From Geobacteraceae bacterium (lineage in GTDB: Bacteria; Desulfobacterota; Desulfuromonadia; Geobacterales; Geobacteraceae): a DNA stretch of 64,000 nt. Below the pieces are notes generated by a model. That model was not told the DNA's origin. It saw only the letters and a list, made by a program, of their open reading frames with translations, and searched no databases. The stretch is from assembly GCA_024281055.1 (NCBI GenBank), contig JAMXLF010000099.1:40741-104740 (forward strand), written 5' to 3'. Below, piece after piece: positions 17,291 through 26,066 of the stretch (position 1 is its first letter; the number at the start of each line of letters is the position of its first letter). Position numbers and translations under genes: made by a program.

Positions 17291-17494
17291 TCAGGGGTAA
17301 GTGCCGTGATCCGCGAAATATGCCTCCATTGCCGACTTGAAGTTCTTCAGGTCAGACGCTGCTGCCGAGTTAAAACCGTAGATCCGGTAGTTGGAATACT
17401 GCGGGATGCCGATGGCGGCAAGAATGCCAATGATTGCGACCACGATGAGGAGCTCGATAAGTGTAAAGCCCCGGGTGTTCAGCCTGGCAAACAT
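17291..17494 (-). CDS. Second short type IV pilin (PilA-N type)
   Basis: 67 aa, a clear paralogue of the neighbouring pilin. Cleavage is predicted at NTRG|FTLIE after residue 9, giving 58 mature residues with Glu5. Aromatic positions are F1, Y24, Y27, Y30, F32, F43, Y50, F51 and Y57, nine in total, one more than the other copy; Y30 is extra and position 24 is Tyr rather than Phe. The chain also ends at Thr-Tyr-Pro. A GGAGGGGG ribosome site and its own sigma-54-type promoter lie upstream. No PilA-C-like gene directly follows it: 197 bases with a second promoter separate it from the other pilin. It may be a minor or alternative pilin sharing the same partner. Confidence 0.9.
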   Translation of the reverse strand: MFARLNTRGFTLIELLIVVAIIGILAAIGIPQYSNYRIYGFNSAAASDLKNFKSAMEAYFADHGTYP

Positions 17495-17546
17495 GTTCCC
17501 CCTCCGGTGAAGACAGGATCATAATGAGAACCATACTCAATCATTG

Positions 17547-17562
17547 AGCAACATTTGGGCCA
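17547..17562 (-). promoter_or_regulatory. Sigma-54-type (-24/-12) promoter for the second pilin
   Basis: The minus strand reads TGGCCCAAATGTTGCT; only one base differs from the RpoN consensus TGGCACRNNNNTTGCW, in the -24 element. Predicted transcription start is near 17535, about 40 nt before the ATG at 17494. Confidence 0.8.
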
Positions 17563-17566
17563 CTCT

Positions 17567-17599
17567 CAACACGGCACCTCACCTCCTCGCCCCGTGTTG
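17567..17599. promoter_or_regulatory. Inverted repeat just upstream of the second pilin promoter
   Basis: CAACACGG and CCGTGTTG flank a 17-base pyrimidine-rich spacer, 4 bases upstream of the -24 element. It could be an activator site (PilR or another regulator) or the decayed terminator of the preceding glycosyltransferase gene, whose stop is at 17646. There is no T-run, which speaks somewhat against a terminator. Confidence 0.4.
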
Positions 17600-17645
17600 G
17601 ACTGTCACCACCCAGACAGATTTAGCTTAATGAACAGGTTACGCC

Positions 17646-20108
17646 CTAATTCCTGGTCAGTCTTGCCAGTTCATCGGCAACCTGCCTGATCACGCTTTCC
17701 CAATCACCACTCTCCTTCTGCCTGAAGATCTTCATGGTCGGGTACCAGGGAGAGTCCCCGCGATCCAGCATCCAGCGCCATTCGCTCTCAAAACGGTTCA
17801 GAAGCCATACCGGTTTTCCCAGCGCCCCGGCCAGATGGGCCACTGATGTATCGACGCTGATCACCAGGTCCAGTTCATCCACCAATGCCGCCGTATCGAG
17901 GTAATCACCGCACAAATCCATCCAGTCCAAGACCTTCCAGCCGGTCTCTTTCAACTGAGCGGCATATTCACCTTTCTGCAGGCTGACCAGTTGCACACCC
18001 TCGATCTCCGTCAAGGGATGGAATGTGGACAATGGGATGCTGCGGTACCTGTCTTTGCCGTGCCCCTTGTTTCCCCCCCATGACAGGCCCACCTTCAGAC
18101 CACGTACGTTTTTCAGACGGCTACACCATTTCCTTTTCATTTTATCGGGAACAGTAATATAGGGGACGTCGTGGGGGATGGATTCCAGCCGTGTCCCGAA
18201 GAGATGGGGAAGGCTCATCAACGGGCAATAGTATGCAAACGAGCGGTGCGTGATCTGCTCCGTTATGACGTCTACTTCATCAACGGCAGTCATCGCTTGG
18301 AACATCCGTTCCAGAACCGGGTCGCAACAAACGGTAAAGTTGCCGACGCCACGCTGCTTGAGCAGGGGGAGATACCTCATCATCATCAGGTTGTCACCCG
18401 CTCCCTGTTCCGTTATGACCAACAGCGACCCGCCTTCGAGCGGTTCCCCCTCCCAACATACACCACCCTGCATCTGTACGAAATGAGCCATTTGATTGTA
18501 GTTACGGAGGCATTTATGGCCGAATCTTTCTTCATGCAGTGCAAACCCCTCCTCTAAGCGACCTTGGAGCAAATATAGCAGTGAGAGAAAATATCTCGCC
18601 GCCGGATGGACCGAGGCGGAATAAGCCTGTTCCGCTTCATCCAGGCGCAACAAATCCATCAGCGCATTGCCAAGACCGATATACGCCTCGTCCTGATCGT
18701 GTTTGAGCTCCAGCGCCTGCCGACAGGCTTGTTCAGCCTCTTCTGCACGCCCGGAAGAGTGCAGAGCCTCCCCGAGCTCGGCATACGCCTCGGCATAATC
18801 GGGCTTGAGGGCTATGGCCTGGCGATATGCCTGTTCCGCCTCATAAGGGAACCCTCCTCGTAACCGGACATTTCCAAGACCGTAATAAGCCTCTGCTGAG
18901 TCCGGCTTGAGGCCGATTGCCTTTTGATAACTCTTCTCCGCTACCTCGAGCCGTCCCAAGGCACGAAGCGCGTGGCCGCGGTTGGCATACGCCATGGCAT
19001 AGTCAGGCGCGAGCACAGCGGCTTTTCGGTAGAACTGTTCAGCCTCCTCTGTGCGTCCAGCGTCCATGAGAACGTTGCCGAAGTTGTTGTGCACCTCGGC
19101 GCTTTCGGGCAGAAGCGCCAACGCCGCGCGGAAGGACTGTTCCGCCTCCACCAGTCGCCCTCCTAGACGCAGGACATTGCCGAGATTGTTGTGCGCCGCT
19201 GCGAAGTCGGGCTTGAGTTCCAGTGCACGGCGATAGGCCTGTTCCGCTTCATCCAATCGCCCGAGGCTGAGCAGGGTATTGCCATGGTTCTTGCACTCTT
19301 CGGCAGAGTCTGATTCAACTGCCAGCATTTCCTGCCCCTCTTTGTGGTGCTGCAGCGAAATTCTTGATGGGATAAGGCGCTCTATCCACGGTGGTACGGT
19401 TTTCCAGAATGCGTGAAACGTCGTAGCCAAACTCCTAAAACGGAAGCTTTCCTTGGCGCCCAGCAAAGCAAGGCTTTTGCTTGAAAAAAGGCTGATATGG
19501 CCATTTCTGGGGGATGCGTACCACCAGTTCAATCGCTGGTGAGAAGCAAGGTTGCCATCTGTCAGGAGAGTACTGAAAAGTACAACCCCATCCTGGGCCA
19601 GCAGCGATGAAAGAGTCGTAATCAGCTGCGTCACATCAGGAACATGTTCAAAGACCTCGAACGCCGTTATCAGATCGAACTTCCCCAAATCTTTGGGGCT
19701 AATATCCCGGTCAACGAAAGGGTCATAGGAGGTTGACCGCCACCCTGACTCTCGCAGCAGGCTGCTGAGCAAACCGTTTCCTCCCCCATAGTCCAAGTGC
19801 CGGATCACAGTCCCATCAGAGCTGAAGATATCAAGAAGGAATTTTGCATTTGCCCGTGGACGTACATCCAGGTAATCAGGATCAACCTCCCCGTACTCCA
19901 TGTTGTATATTCTGTTTTCAAAATCTTCCAGCGTCCAGTGGGAAAATTCGGGGGCGAAACAGAAACCGCAATGCTCGCAGCGATAGTAGTATATCGGGAT
20001 TCCGGTTAGCGGAAGATACTTGCCACGAACTTCTTCGCAAGACTTGCTGAAATCAACTACGTCGAGTGCAAAGCATCTGTCATCACAAATTGGACAAACT
20101 ATATGCAT
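17646..20108 (-). CDS. Chimeric methyltransferase - TPR - family 9-like glycosyltransferase
   Basis: 820 aa, no signal peptide or membrane helix. Residues 1-55 hold a zinc-ribbon-like part (CPICDD ... CEHCGFC). Residues 85-240 are a class I SAM methyltransferase (HLDYGGGNGLLSSLL; ITAFEVFEHVPDV). Residues about 265-500 contain seven TPR units of the OGT style (ALELKPDFAAAHNNLGNVLR). The C-terminal 300 residues (EQGAGDNLMMMRYLPLLKQRG ... SVDTSVAHLAGALGKPVWLL) match the family 9/heptosyltransferase-like domain found after TPR arrays in bacteria. A sugar transferred to a protein or glycan and then methylated is plausible. It lies between pilR and the pilin genes and is closely related to its upstream neighbour in the TPR and C-terminal parts. 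Confidence 0.8.
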   Translation of the reverse strand: MHIVCPICDDRCFALDVVDFSKSCEEVRGKYLPLTGIPIYYYRCEHCGFCFAPEFSHWTLEDFENRIYNMEYGEVDPDYLDVRPRANAKFLLDIFSSDGTVIRHLDYGGGNGLLSSLLRESGWRSTSYDPFVDRDISPKDLGKFDLITAFEVFEHVPDVTQLITTLSSLLAQDGVVLFSTLLTDGNLASHQRLNWWYASPRNGHISLFSSKSLALLGAKESFRFRSLATTFHAFWKTVPPWIERLIPSRISLQHHKEGQEMLAVESDSAEECKNHGNTLLSLGRLDEAEQAYRRALELKPDFAAAHNNLGNVLRLGGRLVEAEQSFRAALALLPESAEVHNNFGNVLMDAGRTEEAEQFYRKAAVLAPDYAMAYANRGHALRALGRLEVAEKSYQKAIGLKPDSAEAYYGLGNVRLRGGFPYEAEQAYRQAIALKPDYAEAYAELGEALHSSGRAEEAEQACRQALELKHDQDEAYIGLGNALMDLLRLDEAEQAYSASVHPAARYFLSLLYLLQGRLEEGFALHEERFGHKCLRNYNQMAHFVQMQGGVCWEGEPLEGGSLLVITEQGAGDNLMMMRYLPLLKQRGVGNFTVCCDPVLERMFQAMTAVDEVDVITEQITHRSFAYYCPLMSLPHLFGTRLESIPHDVPYITVPDKMKRKWCSRLKNVRGLKVGLSWGGNKGHGKDRYRSIPLSTFHPLTEIEGVQLVSLQKGEYAAQLKETGWKVLDWMDLCGDYLDTAALVDELDLVISVDTSVAHLAGALGKPVWLLNRFESEWRWMLDRGDSPWYPTMKIFRQKESGDWESVIRQVADELARLTRN

Positions 20109-20139
20109 AAAACATGAGCTCCAAATTGGAATTTGCCCG

Positions 20140-22866
20140 TCAACTGACGGACGGCGGGAGTCCGGATCTCGTAACTCTTGCCAGTTCTTCGGCGACCCGA
20201 CTGATCACGCTCGCCCAATTGCCCCTCTCCCTCTGCCTGAAGATCTTCATGGTCGGGTACCAAGGGGAGTCCTCACGATCCAGCATCCAGCGCCATTCGC
20301 TTTCATAGCGGTTCAGGAGCCACACAGGTTTTCCCAGCGCCCCAGCAAGGTGGGCCACCGAGGTATCGACGCTGATGACCAGGTCCAACTCAGCCACCAG
20401 TGCGGCGGTATCCATATAATCATCGCACATCTTCATCCAGTCCTGGATATCCCAGCCGGTTTCCCGCAGCTGCTCCGCCGCTTCCTCTTTCTGCAGGCTG
20501 ACGAGCTGCACCCCCGCGATATCCGTCAATGGGGAAAACGTGTGTAATGGGATGCTGCGGTCCTTGTCTTTGACGTTCCGATTGTTCCCGGCCCATACCA
20601 GACCGACTTTCAGACCTGCTGCCTTCTTCAGACGGGTACGCCATTTCCTCTTCATGTTGTAGGGGGCAGAAAGGTAGGGAACGTTACCGGGGATGGATTC
20701 CAGCCGCGTCCCGAAGAGATGGGGAAGACTCATCATGGGGCAATAGTAATCGAAAGGGTCCACGGGTAACGGCTCGGTCGTGGGTATCGCCCCATCCACC
20801 GCACCTATTGATTGGAAAACCCTTTGCAAAACAGGGTAACAATGAACAACAAGCCTGGTCACGCCTCGCTGCTTGAGCAGAGGGAGGTACCTCATCATCA
20901 TCAGGCTATCGCCGGCCCCTTGTTCCATTACGATCAACATCGACCGCCCTTCGAGCGGCTCTTCTGTCCAGCGCTTAACCTCAGTAAGCTGCTTGAACAT
21001 ATTCTTGGTCGATTCCAGGGAATCGAAATCCTTCATGTCGCTGAACCTTGCTTCATACAGTCTGAAACCTTCTTCAAGGCGTCCCAGCGTCAGGGCCAAG
21101 AAAGACAGGTTCCATTTTGCTTCCGCGAAGTCCGGCTTTTGATCAAGCGCTCTGCAGTATGCGTCCTCCGCATCTGCAAAGCGAAGCATGTTCGTCAGTA
21201 AAATGCCGAGTCCGATATATGCCTCGACACATGCCGGTTTGATGGAGATGGCCCAACGATATGCCTGTTCAGCTTCATCCAGGCACTCTTGTCCTGCCCG
21301 CGCGTTCCCAAGTCCATTATACGCCTCGGCATAGTCCGGCTTTATAGCGATGGCCTGACGATAGGCATTCTCCGCCTCCATAAACCGATCCTGTTTTGCA
21401 AGCACATTTCCCAGATTGTTGAGAGCCTCCGGATGTTCGGGCCGGATGCCGAGGGCCTGGCGATAGGCTTCTTCCGATTCCGCCAGTCGGCGCAGGACTC
21501 GCAATGCCTGTCCCAAGCCGATGTATGCCTCGACGTAATCCGGCTTGAGGCCGATGGCCTTCCGATAGCTCTTCTCCGCCACCTCCGGCCGGTTAATGGC
21601 CAGCAGAGCATTTCCGCGATTGACATACGCCGCAGCGTAGTCCGGCTTGAGTACTATGGCCTTGCGGTAGAGGTGTTCAGCTTCCTCTATACGGCCGGCA
21701 TCAGCGAGAACGTTGCCGAAGTTGTTGTGCACCTCGGCACTGTCGGGCAGAAGCTCCAGCGCCCGGCGAAACGTTTGTTCCGCGTCCTCCAACCGTCCAC
21801 CGAGCCGCAGAACATTCCCGAGATTGTTGTATGCGGAGCCGTAGTCCGCCATGAGGGCCAGTGCCTGTCGATAGGACTGCTCAGCCTCTTCAAGCCGCCC
21901 GAGGGACATGAGCGTATTGCCCAGGTCCTTATGAATCTCGGCCGAATCTGGTTTCGCTGCCAGTGCTTGTCGGTACGTCGCTTCCGCATCGGCAAAGCGG
22001 CCGGCGTTGTGGTATCGGAGCGCGATCTTCTCGAGTGACAGACCTGACGGTTGAAGGGGGTGATAGGTCGAATCATCGATTTCCTGCAAGCCTTCAACAT
22101 TTGTCACTGATTCTCCAGGGAAGCAGAGCATGTTGAAGGAAGCAACGTTTCCGTAGATGTTTTCTTTTTCGCCGAAGAAGTTATCCGGGTTGAACAGAGG
22201 AGGAATATGCCAATAGAGGCGGTAGTCGAGCCCTAACAAAAGCCTGATCAAACCCTCGCTTTTTTCGAGACGGTCGTTTTCAATATAGAGGGTCGGCCGA
22301 CTCGTCAGAATGGTGTTCTTGGCACCATGAAGGACATCGGCTTCCATCCCCTCCACGTCGATCTTTATAAAATCTACTTTTCTATTACCGACGAGATCGT
22401 CGAGACGGCAAATCGGGACCGCTTCGCCGCGGCCGCTCTTTTGGAGGGAAACCCCTCCGAAGTTTTGCTGCACTGCGCAGGAGTAATCCATTTCTGGAAC
22501 TACGAGAGTGCCGGCATCGCTGCCGCACCCACACTGATGGGTCTCAACATTCATCAGGCCATTGAGCGCCAGGTTTGCACACAGGTACTGGAAGATTACC
22601 CGTTGCGGTTCAACAGCGATTACCCGTCCGTGAGTTCCGACAGCTCTGGCTATCGACACAGTGTGAGTACCGATATTGGCACCCACTTCGACAACGGTTG
22701 CTCCAGGCTGAAGAAACTGTGCCAGAAAGCTCCATTCCGCTTCACTAAATTCACCGTAACGAATCAGTGCATTCCCTAAATAAAAATCGTGCCTATTGGC
22801 GACAAAAAGGCCATTTCGTGCCTGCACCAAGCAATTGAAATCATTCAGATTCGACACCTTTTTCAT
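20140..22866 (-). CDS. Chimeric FkbM methyltransferase - TPR - family 9-like glycosyltransferase
   Basis: 908 aa. AGAGGTGA lies upstream of the ATG. Residues about 50-235 are an FkbM-type methyltransferase (VVEVGANIGTHTVSIARAVG; FIKIDVEGMEADVLHGA), a different class from that of the next gene. Residues about 285-610 hold nine or ten TPR units with the repeated YRQALALKPDYAEAY pattern. The C-terminal 290 residues carry the same EQGAGD ... SVDTSVAHLAGALGKPVWLLNRYESEW domain as the neighbour, with only scattered substitutions. The pair looks like a tandem duplication in which the methyltransferase was exchanged. Action on a pilus or surface glycan is suggested only by position. Confidence 0.8.
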   Translation of the reverse strand: MKKVSNLNDFNCLVQARNGLFVANRHDFYLGNALIRYGEFSEAEWSFLAQFLQPGATVVEVGANIGTHTVSIARAVGTHGRVIAVEPQRVIFQYLCANLALNGLMNVETHQCGCGSDAGTLVVPEMDYSCAVQQNFGGVSLQKSGRGEAVPICRLDDLVGNRKVDFIKIDVEGMEADVLHGAKNTILTSRPTLYIENDRLEKSEGLIRLLLGLDYRLYWHIPPLFNPDNFFGEKENIYGNVASFNMLCFPGESVTNVEGLQEIDDSTYHPLQPSGLSLEKIALRYHNAGRFADAEATYRQALAAKPDSAEIHKDLGNTLMSLGRLEEAEQSYRQALALMADYGSAYNNLGNVLRLGGRLEDAEQTFRRALELLPDSAEVHNNFGNVLADAGRIEEAEHLYRKAIVLKPDYAAAYVNRGNALLAINRPEVAEKSYRKAIGLKPDYVEAYIGLGQALRVLRRLAESEEAYRQALGIRPEHPEALNNLGNVLAKQDRFMEAENAYRQAIAIKPDYAEAYNGLGNARAGQECLDEAEQAYRWAISIKPACVEAYIGLGILLTNMLRFADAEDAYCRALDQKPDFAEAKWNLSFLALTLGRLEEGFRLYEARFSDMKDFDSLESTKNMFKQLTEVKRWTEEPLEGRSMLIVMEQGAGDSLMMMRYLPLLKQRGVTRLVVHCYPVLQRVFQSIGAVDGAIPTTEPLPVDPFDYYCPMMSLPHLFGTRLESIPGNVPYLSAPYNMKRKWRTRLKKAAGLKVGLVWAGNNRNVKDKDRSIPLHTFSPLTDIAGVQLVSLQKEEAAEQLRETGWDIQDWMKMCDDYMDTAALVAELDLVISVDTSVAHLAGALGKPVWLLNRYESEWRWMLDREDSPWYPTMKIFRQRERGNWASVISRVAEELARVTRSGLPPSVS

Positions 22867-23046
22867 CGGCTACTTCACCTCTTAGATTCTTTGGATGACC
22901 CGAGTGACAAATACCGACTAAACTGTCTTATTTGCATGTGTTATGGATTTAAGGGCGATTTCCATATGAGTTTTGTGGAGCGAAGTAGCTATCTCAGTGG
23001 TTCCATGAAACATAGTTAACTATAAGCCCATGCAGCAGATATCTGC

Positions 23047-24420
23047 CTATTCTTCGTCCATTCCGAACTTTGCCAGGCGATAGCGAAACGACCGGAAGGT
23101 CAGGCCCAGTATTTCCGCCGCTCTCTTCTTTACTCCGCCCCCCTTCTCCAACGCCTGAAGAAGCAGGCGCTTTTCGATGCCGTCAAGATACGCCTCAAGA
23201 TTCAGCCCCCCGACGGGAATTTCTAGATCGTCACTACCAGGCAAGGAGTGCTGGTATTTGATGACCTGGGGGGGAAGACAATCCTCGGTGATAGTCTTGC
23301 TGCCAAGTACCGTACATCTCTCAACCAGATTCTCCAGTTCCCGCACATTTCCCGGGAATGGATACGACATCAGAAGCTTTAGGGCTTCACTGGAGATTAT
23401 CTCCCCACCCTCGGGACACCGGGCAAATTTCCGGTAAAAATGTTCAACCAGTAACGGGATATCCTCGACTCTTTCCCGCAAAGGCGGCATTCTGATTTGC
23501 ACCACATTGATGCGATAAAATAAGTCTTCGCGGAACGTGCCTTCGTTTACCTGCTCTTCAAGATCCCTGTTAGAGGCGGCGACAATCCGAACATCGGTGC
23601 TGCGATCCTCTGTTCCCCCAACCCGCCTGAATTGACGCTCCTGTAGAACCCGTAACAGTTTCGTTTGGAGTTGTAATGGTACTTCGCCTATTTCGTCGAG
23701 GAAAAGGGTCCCCCCCTCGGCCTGTTCGAATAGTCCGGCCCGGTCGGCGATCGCACCGGTGAATGATCCTTTCTGGTGCCCGAAGAGTTCCGATTCCATG
23801 AGGGTTGCAGGGATTGCCCCGCAGTTTATCGCCACAAAGGGCTTGGAACGCCGTGCACTGTTATAGTGAATGGCTTGGGCCGCCAGTTCTTTGCCAGTGC
23901 CGCTCTCGCCGAGAACCAGCACACTGGCGCTACTGTGAGCCACCTTTTCAATGATGCCGTACAATTCTTGCATGTTTTTACTTTTACCGATAAATCCGCT
24001 GTAACTGTTGCGATCTCTGACCTCCTCGCGCAAGCGCCGATTTTCTTTTTTCAGCTCCTGCTTCTCAAGGGCATTCCCGACCAGCACCTTTATTTCCTCT
24101 ACCTTGAACGGTTTAGCAATATAGTCGTAGGCACCGCACCTCATCGCCTCAACAGCTTGTTCAGCAGTCGAGAATGCTGTGATCACGAGAACCGCGGTAT
24201 CAGGAGAGAGATCCTTGACTTTTTTCAACAGGGCGAGTCCATCGAGTCCCGGCATATTCACATCTGACAGAATCAGGTCATAACTGCTCGATTCCATCAA
24301 TCTTATGGCCGCTTCAGCACTTTCTGCCAAGTCGGTCTGGTACCCTTCACGATTGAGAAGAATTCCCAGGAATTCCCTCATACTCAATTCATCGTCGACA
24401 ATAAGGATTTTTGACGGCAT
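23047..24420 (-). CDS. pilR: Sigma-54-dependent response regulator of the pilus system
   Basis: 457 aa in NtrC layout. The receiver domain (1-120) has the phosphorylation site Asp53 in LILSDVNMPGLDG. The AAA+ domain has Walker A GESGTGKE near 170, the sigma-54 contact loop as GSFTGA, and Walker B GTLFLDEIGE. The C-terminal Fis-type helix-turn-helix is KKRAAEILGLTFRSFRYRLAKFG. It overlaps pilS by 37 bases. PilR activates pilin transcription with RpoN, and two matching promoters lie in front of the two pilin genes. Confidence 0.96.
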   Translation of the reverse strand: MPSKILIVDDELSMREFLGILLNREGYQTDLAESAEAAIRLMESSSYDLILSDVNMPGLDGLALLKKVKDLSPDTAVLVITAFSTAEQAVEAMRCGAYDYIAKPFKVEEIKVLVGNALEKQELKKENRRLREEVRDRNSYSGFIGKSKNMQELYGIIEKVAHSSASVLVLGESGTGKELAAQAIHYNSARRSKPFVAINCGAIPATLMESELFGHQKGSFTGAIADRAGLFEQAEGGTLFLDEIGEVPLQLQTKLLRVLQERQFRRVGGTEDRSTDVRIVAASNRDLEEQVNEGTFREDLFYRINVVQIRMPPLRERVEDIPLLVEHFYRKFARCPEGGEIISSEALKLLMSYPFPGNVRELENLVERCTVLGSKTITEDCLPPQVIKYQHSLPGSDDLEIPVGGLNLEAYLDGIEKRLLLQALEKGGGVKKRAAEILGLTFRSFRYRLAKFGMDEE

Positions 24421-26063
24421 GTTTCCTCGCTTAGATTGCCATTGTCGTTACTGGGCAACAAAATAGTAAAGATAGTCCCTCTGCCGACACTGCTGTCGAC
24501 AAAGATCGTTCCGTTGTGTGACTCTATAATTCTGTAAACGGTAGCGAGCCCCAACCCCGTACCGCCAGATTTGGTAGTAAAAAAAGGTTCAAAAACCTTG
24601 TGCATTTCATCGTTGGTCATCCCCCTGCCTGTGTCACTTATTTTCATCCTTACGACACGGCCCAAGTCCATCCCCGCATCGGCGCTGCTGATCAGGTCAA
24701 CCTTGATATGGATATCTCCGCCTCCCGGCATTGCATCGGCCGCGTTTACCAGGAGATTCCAGAAGACCTGTTGTAACTGGTTTTGGTCCACACTGACAAA
24801 CAATTGCCGGGGGCAGTCGGCACTTATGAAAACTCCCGTAAAACGCGGATCGCTTCCCATCAGAGCAATTAATTCGGAAAGTAACTGGTGGAGACGCACG
24901 TGTATTTTTACCGGTTGACTGGGACGTGCATAGGCGAGAAAATCCCTGATGAGACCGTTCAGACGATCGGTCTCCCGTACCACAATCTCCAGCAATTTTC
25001 TCTCTTGTGCAGTTCCTCCTCCCCCCTGCGCAATAAGTTCAACCGAACCGCTGATTGAAGCGAGAGGATTCCTGATCTCGTGCGCTATACGGGCTGAAAG
25101 TTCGCCGATCGCCGCCAGTCGATCCGCCCTTTTCAGAGCTTCTTCCATGCGTTTGATACGGGTCAGATCCTGGAAGTTGATGATCATGCCGACTATCGCG
25201 TCATTTACGTCGGTAAAGGGAACGGAGTTGTAACCGATAATCAATATATTCCCACCCGGGGAGCGGTACTCTGTTTCGCCCCTCTCAAAACCCAAATTGA
25301 TGCTGGTGAAAATTTCATTCAGAGGTCTATCATAAGCCTCGGACTGGGTAAGGCCGGTCACCTGCTCCGCGTAATGGTTGAACACGCGAATTCGACCTTC
25401 ACCGTTTACCGTTAGCAGACCACTGTTGAGATTTTTCACAATTGTGCTGTGCTGCCGTTCCAACTCCTCGTAGTCGATGACTTTGCGGTAGAGAGCAGTT
25501 TCGCTCTTTCTGGCCCTTTCCGCAAGGTAGCCGGTGAGAAACGCAGTCAGGTAAAAGGCCACGATATTGACAAATATCGTGTAAAAAATGTAATTGGCCC
25601 CGAATCGCAGCGCGGGAAGCGGGCTCAGTCCGAGTGCGGACAGTTTGCCATAGAACTGCAGATCAAGAATAGCGCCATAGAGAATGCCGCACAGCGATGC
25701 GGTATACACGGCATCCCGGCGGGCGAGCAACACGCTGGCGTTTATTATCGACAGAATATAGAGGAAGGAAAAGGGAGAGGTAATACCGCCGGTCAGCAGC
25801 AGCAGCAGGGTAACGAAGCAAAGATCCCATATCAGCTGCAGATATGTGATTGATTTGGTATAGCGGCCCGTCAGCCTTAATACCAGGAGAGTAAATACCG
25901 AAAAGACGTATGTTGCACCGATAAGCCTGGTCAGACTGGTGAGTAGCAGTTCGCCGTTGAACCCAGGATCCCTGGTGTCAAGGATGATGGTGGATACAAG
26001 AATGAGCGAAACCACCACCAGCCTGACGCAGATAAACCAGACTAGTCTTTTTTTCTCATCCAT
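24384..26063 (-). CDS. pilS: Sensor histidine kinase of the pilus system
   Basis: 559 aa. About six membrane helices occupy residues 7-185, a PAS domain about 200-310, the HisKA box is AHEIRNPLASISGS with His near 329, and the HATPase domain has the N-box NLLVNAADA, the G1 box DTGRGM and the G2 box GGTGLGLA. This is the PilS layout: a membrane sensor that, in Pseudomonas, reads PilA levels in the membrane. It starts 3 bases after the pilC stop. Confidence 0.95.
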   Translation of the reverse strand: MDEKKRLVWFICVRLVVVSLILVSTIILDTRDPGFNGELLLTSLTRLIGATYVFSVFTLLVLRLTGRYTKSITYLQLIWDLCFVTLLLLLTGGITSPFSFLYILSIINASVLLARRDAVYTASLCGILYGAILDLQFYGKLSALGLSPLPALRFGANYIFYTIFVNIVAFYLTAFLTGYLAERARKSETALYRKVIDYEELERQHSTIVKNLNSGLLTVNGEGRIRVFNHYAEQVTGLTQSEAYDRPLNEIFTSINLGFERGETEYRSPGGNILIIGYNSVPFTDVNDAIVGMIINFQDLTRIKRMEEALKRADRLAAIGELSARIAHEIRNPLASISGSVELIAQGGGGTAQERKLLEIVVRETDRLNGLIRDFLAYARPSQPVKIHVRLHQLLSELIALMGSDPRFTGVFISADCPRQLFVSVDQNQLQQVFWNLLVNAADAMPGGGDIHIKVDLISSADAGMDLGRVVRMKISDTGRGMTNDEMHKVFEPFFTTKSGGTGLGLATVYRIIESHNGTIFVDSSVGRGTIFTILLPSNDNGNLSEETCRQKSLLSTMN

Positions 26064-26066
26064 TGC

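Noticed and set aside
18600..22000. CRISPR-like or satellite DNA repeats
   Set aside because: The regular pattern is the 102-bp codon periodicity of TPR units in two coding genes, not a non-coding array.
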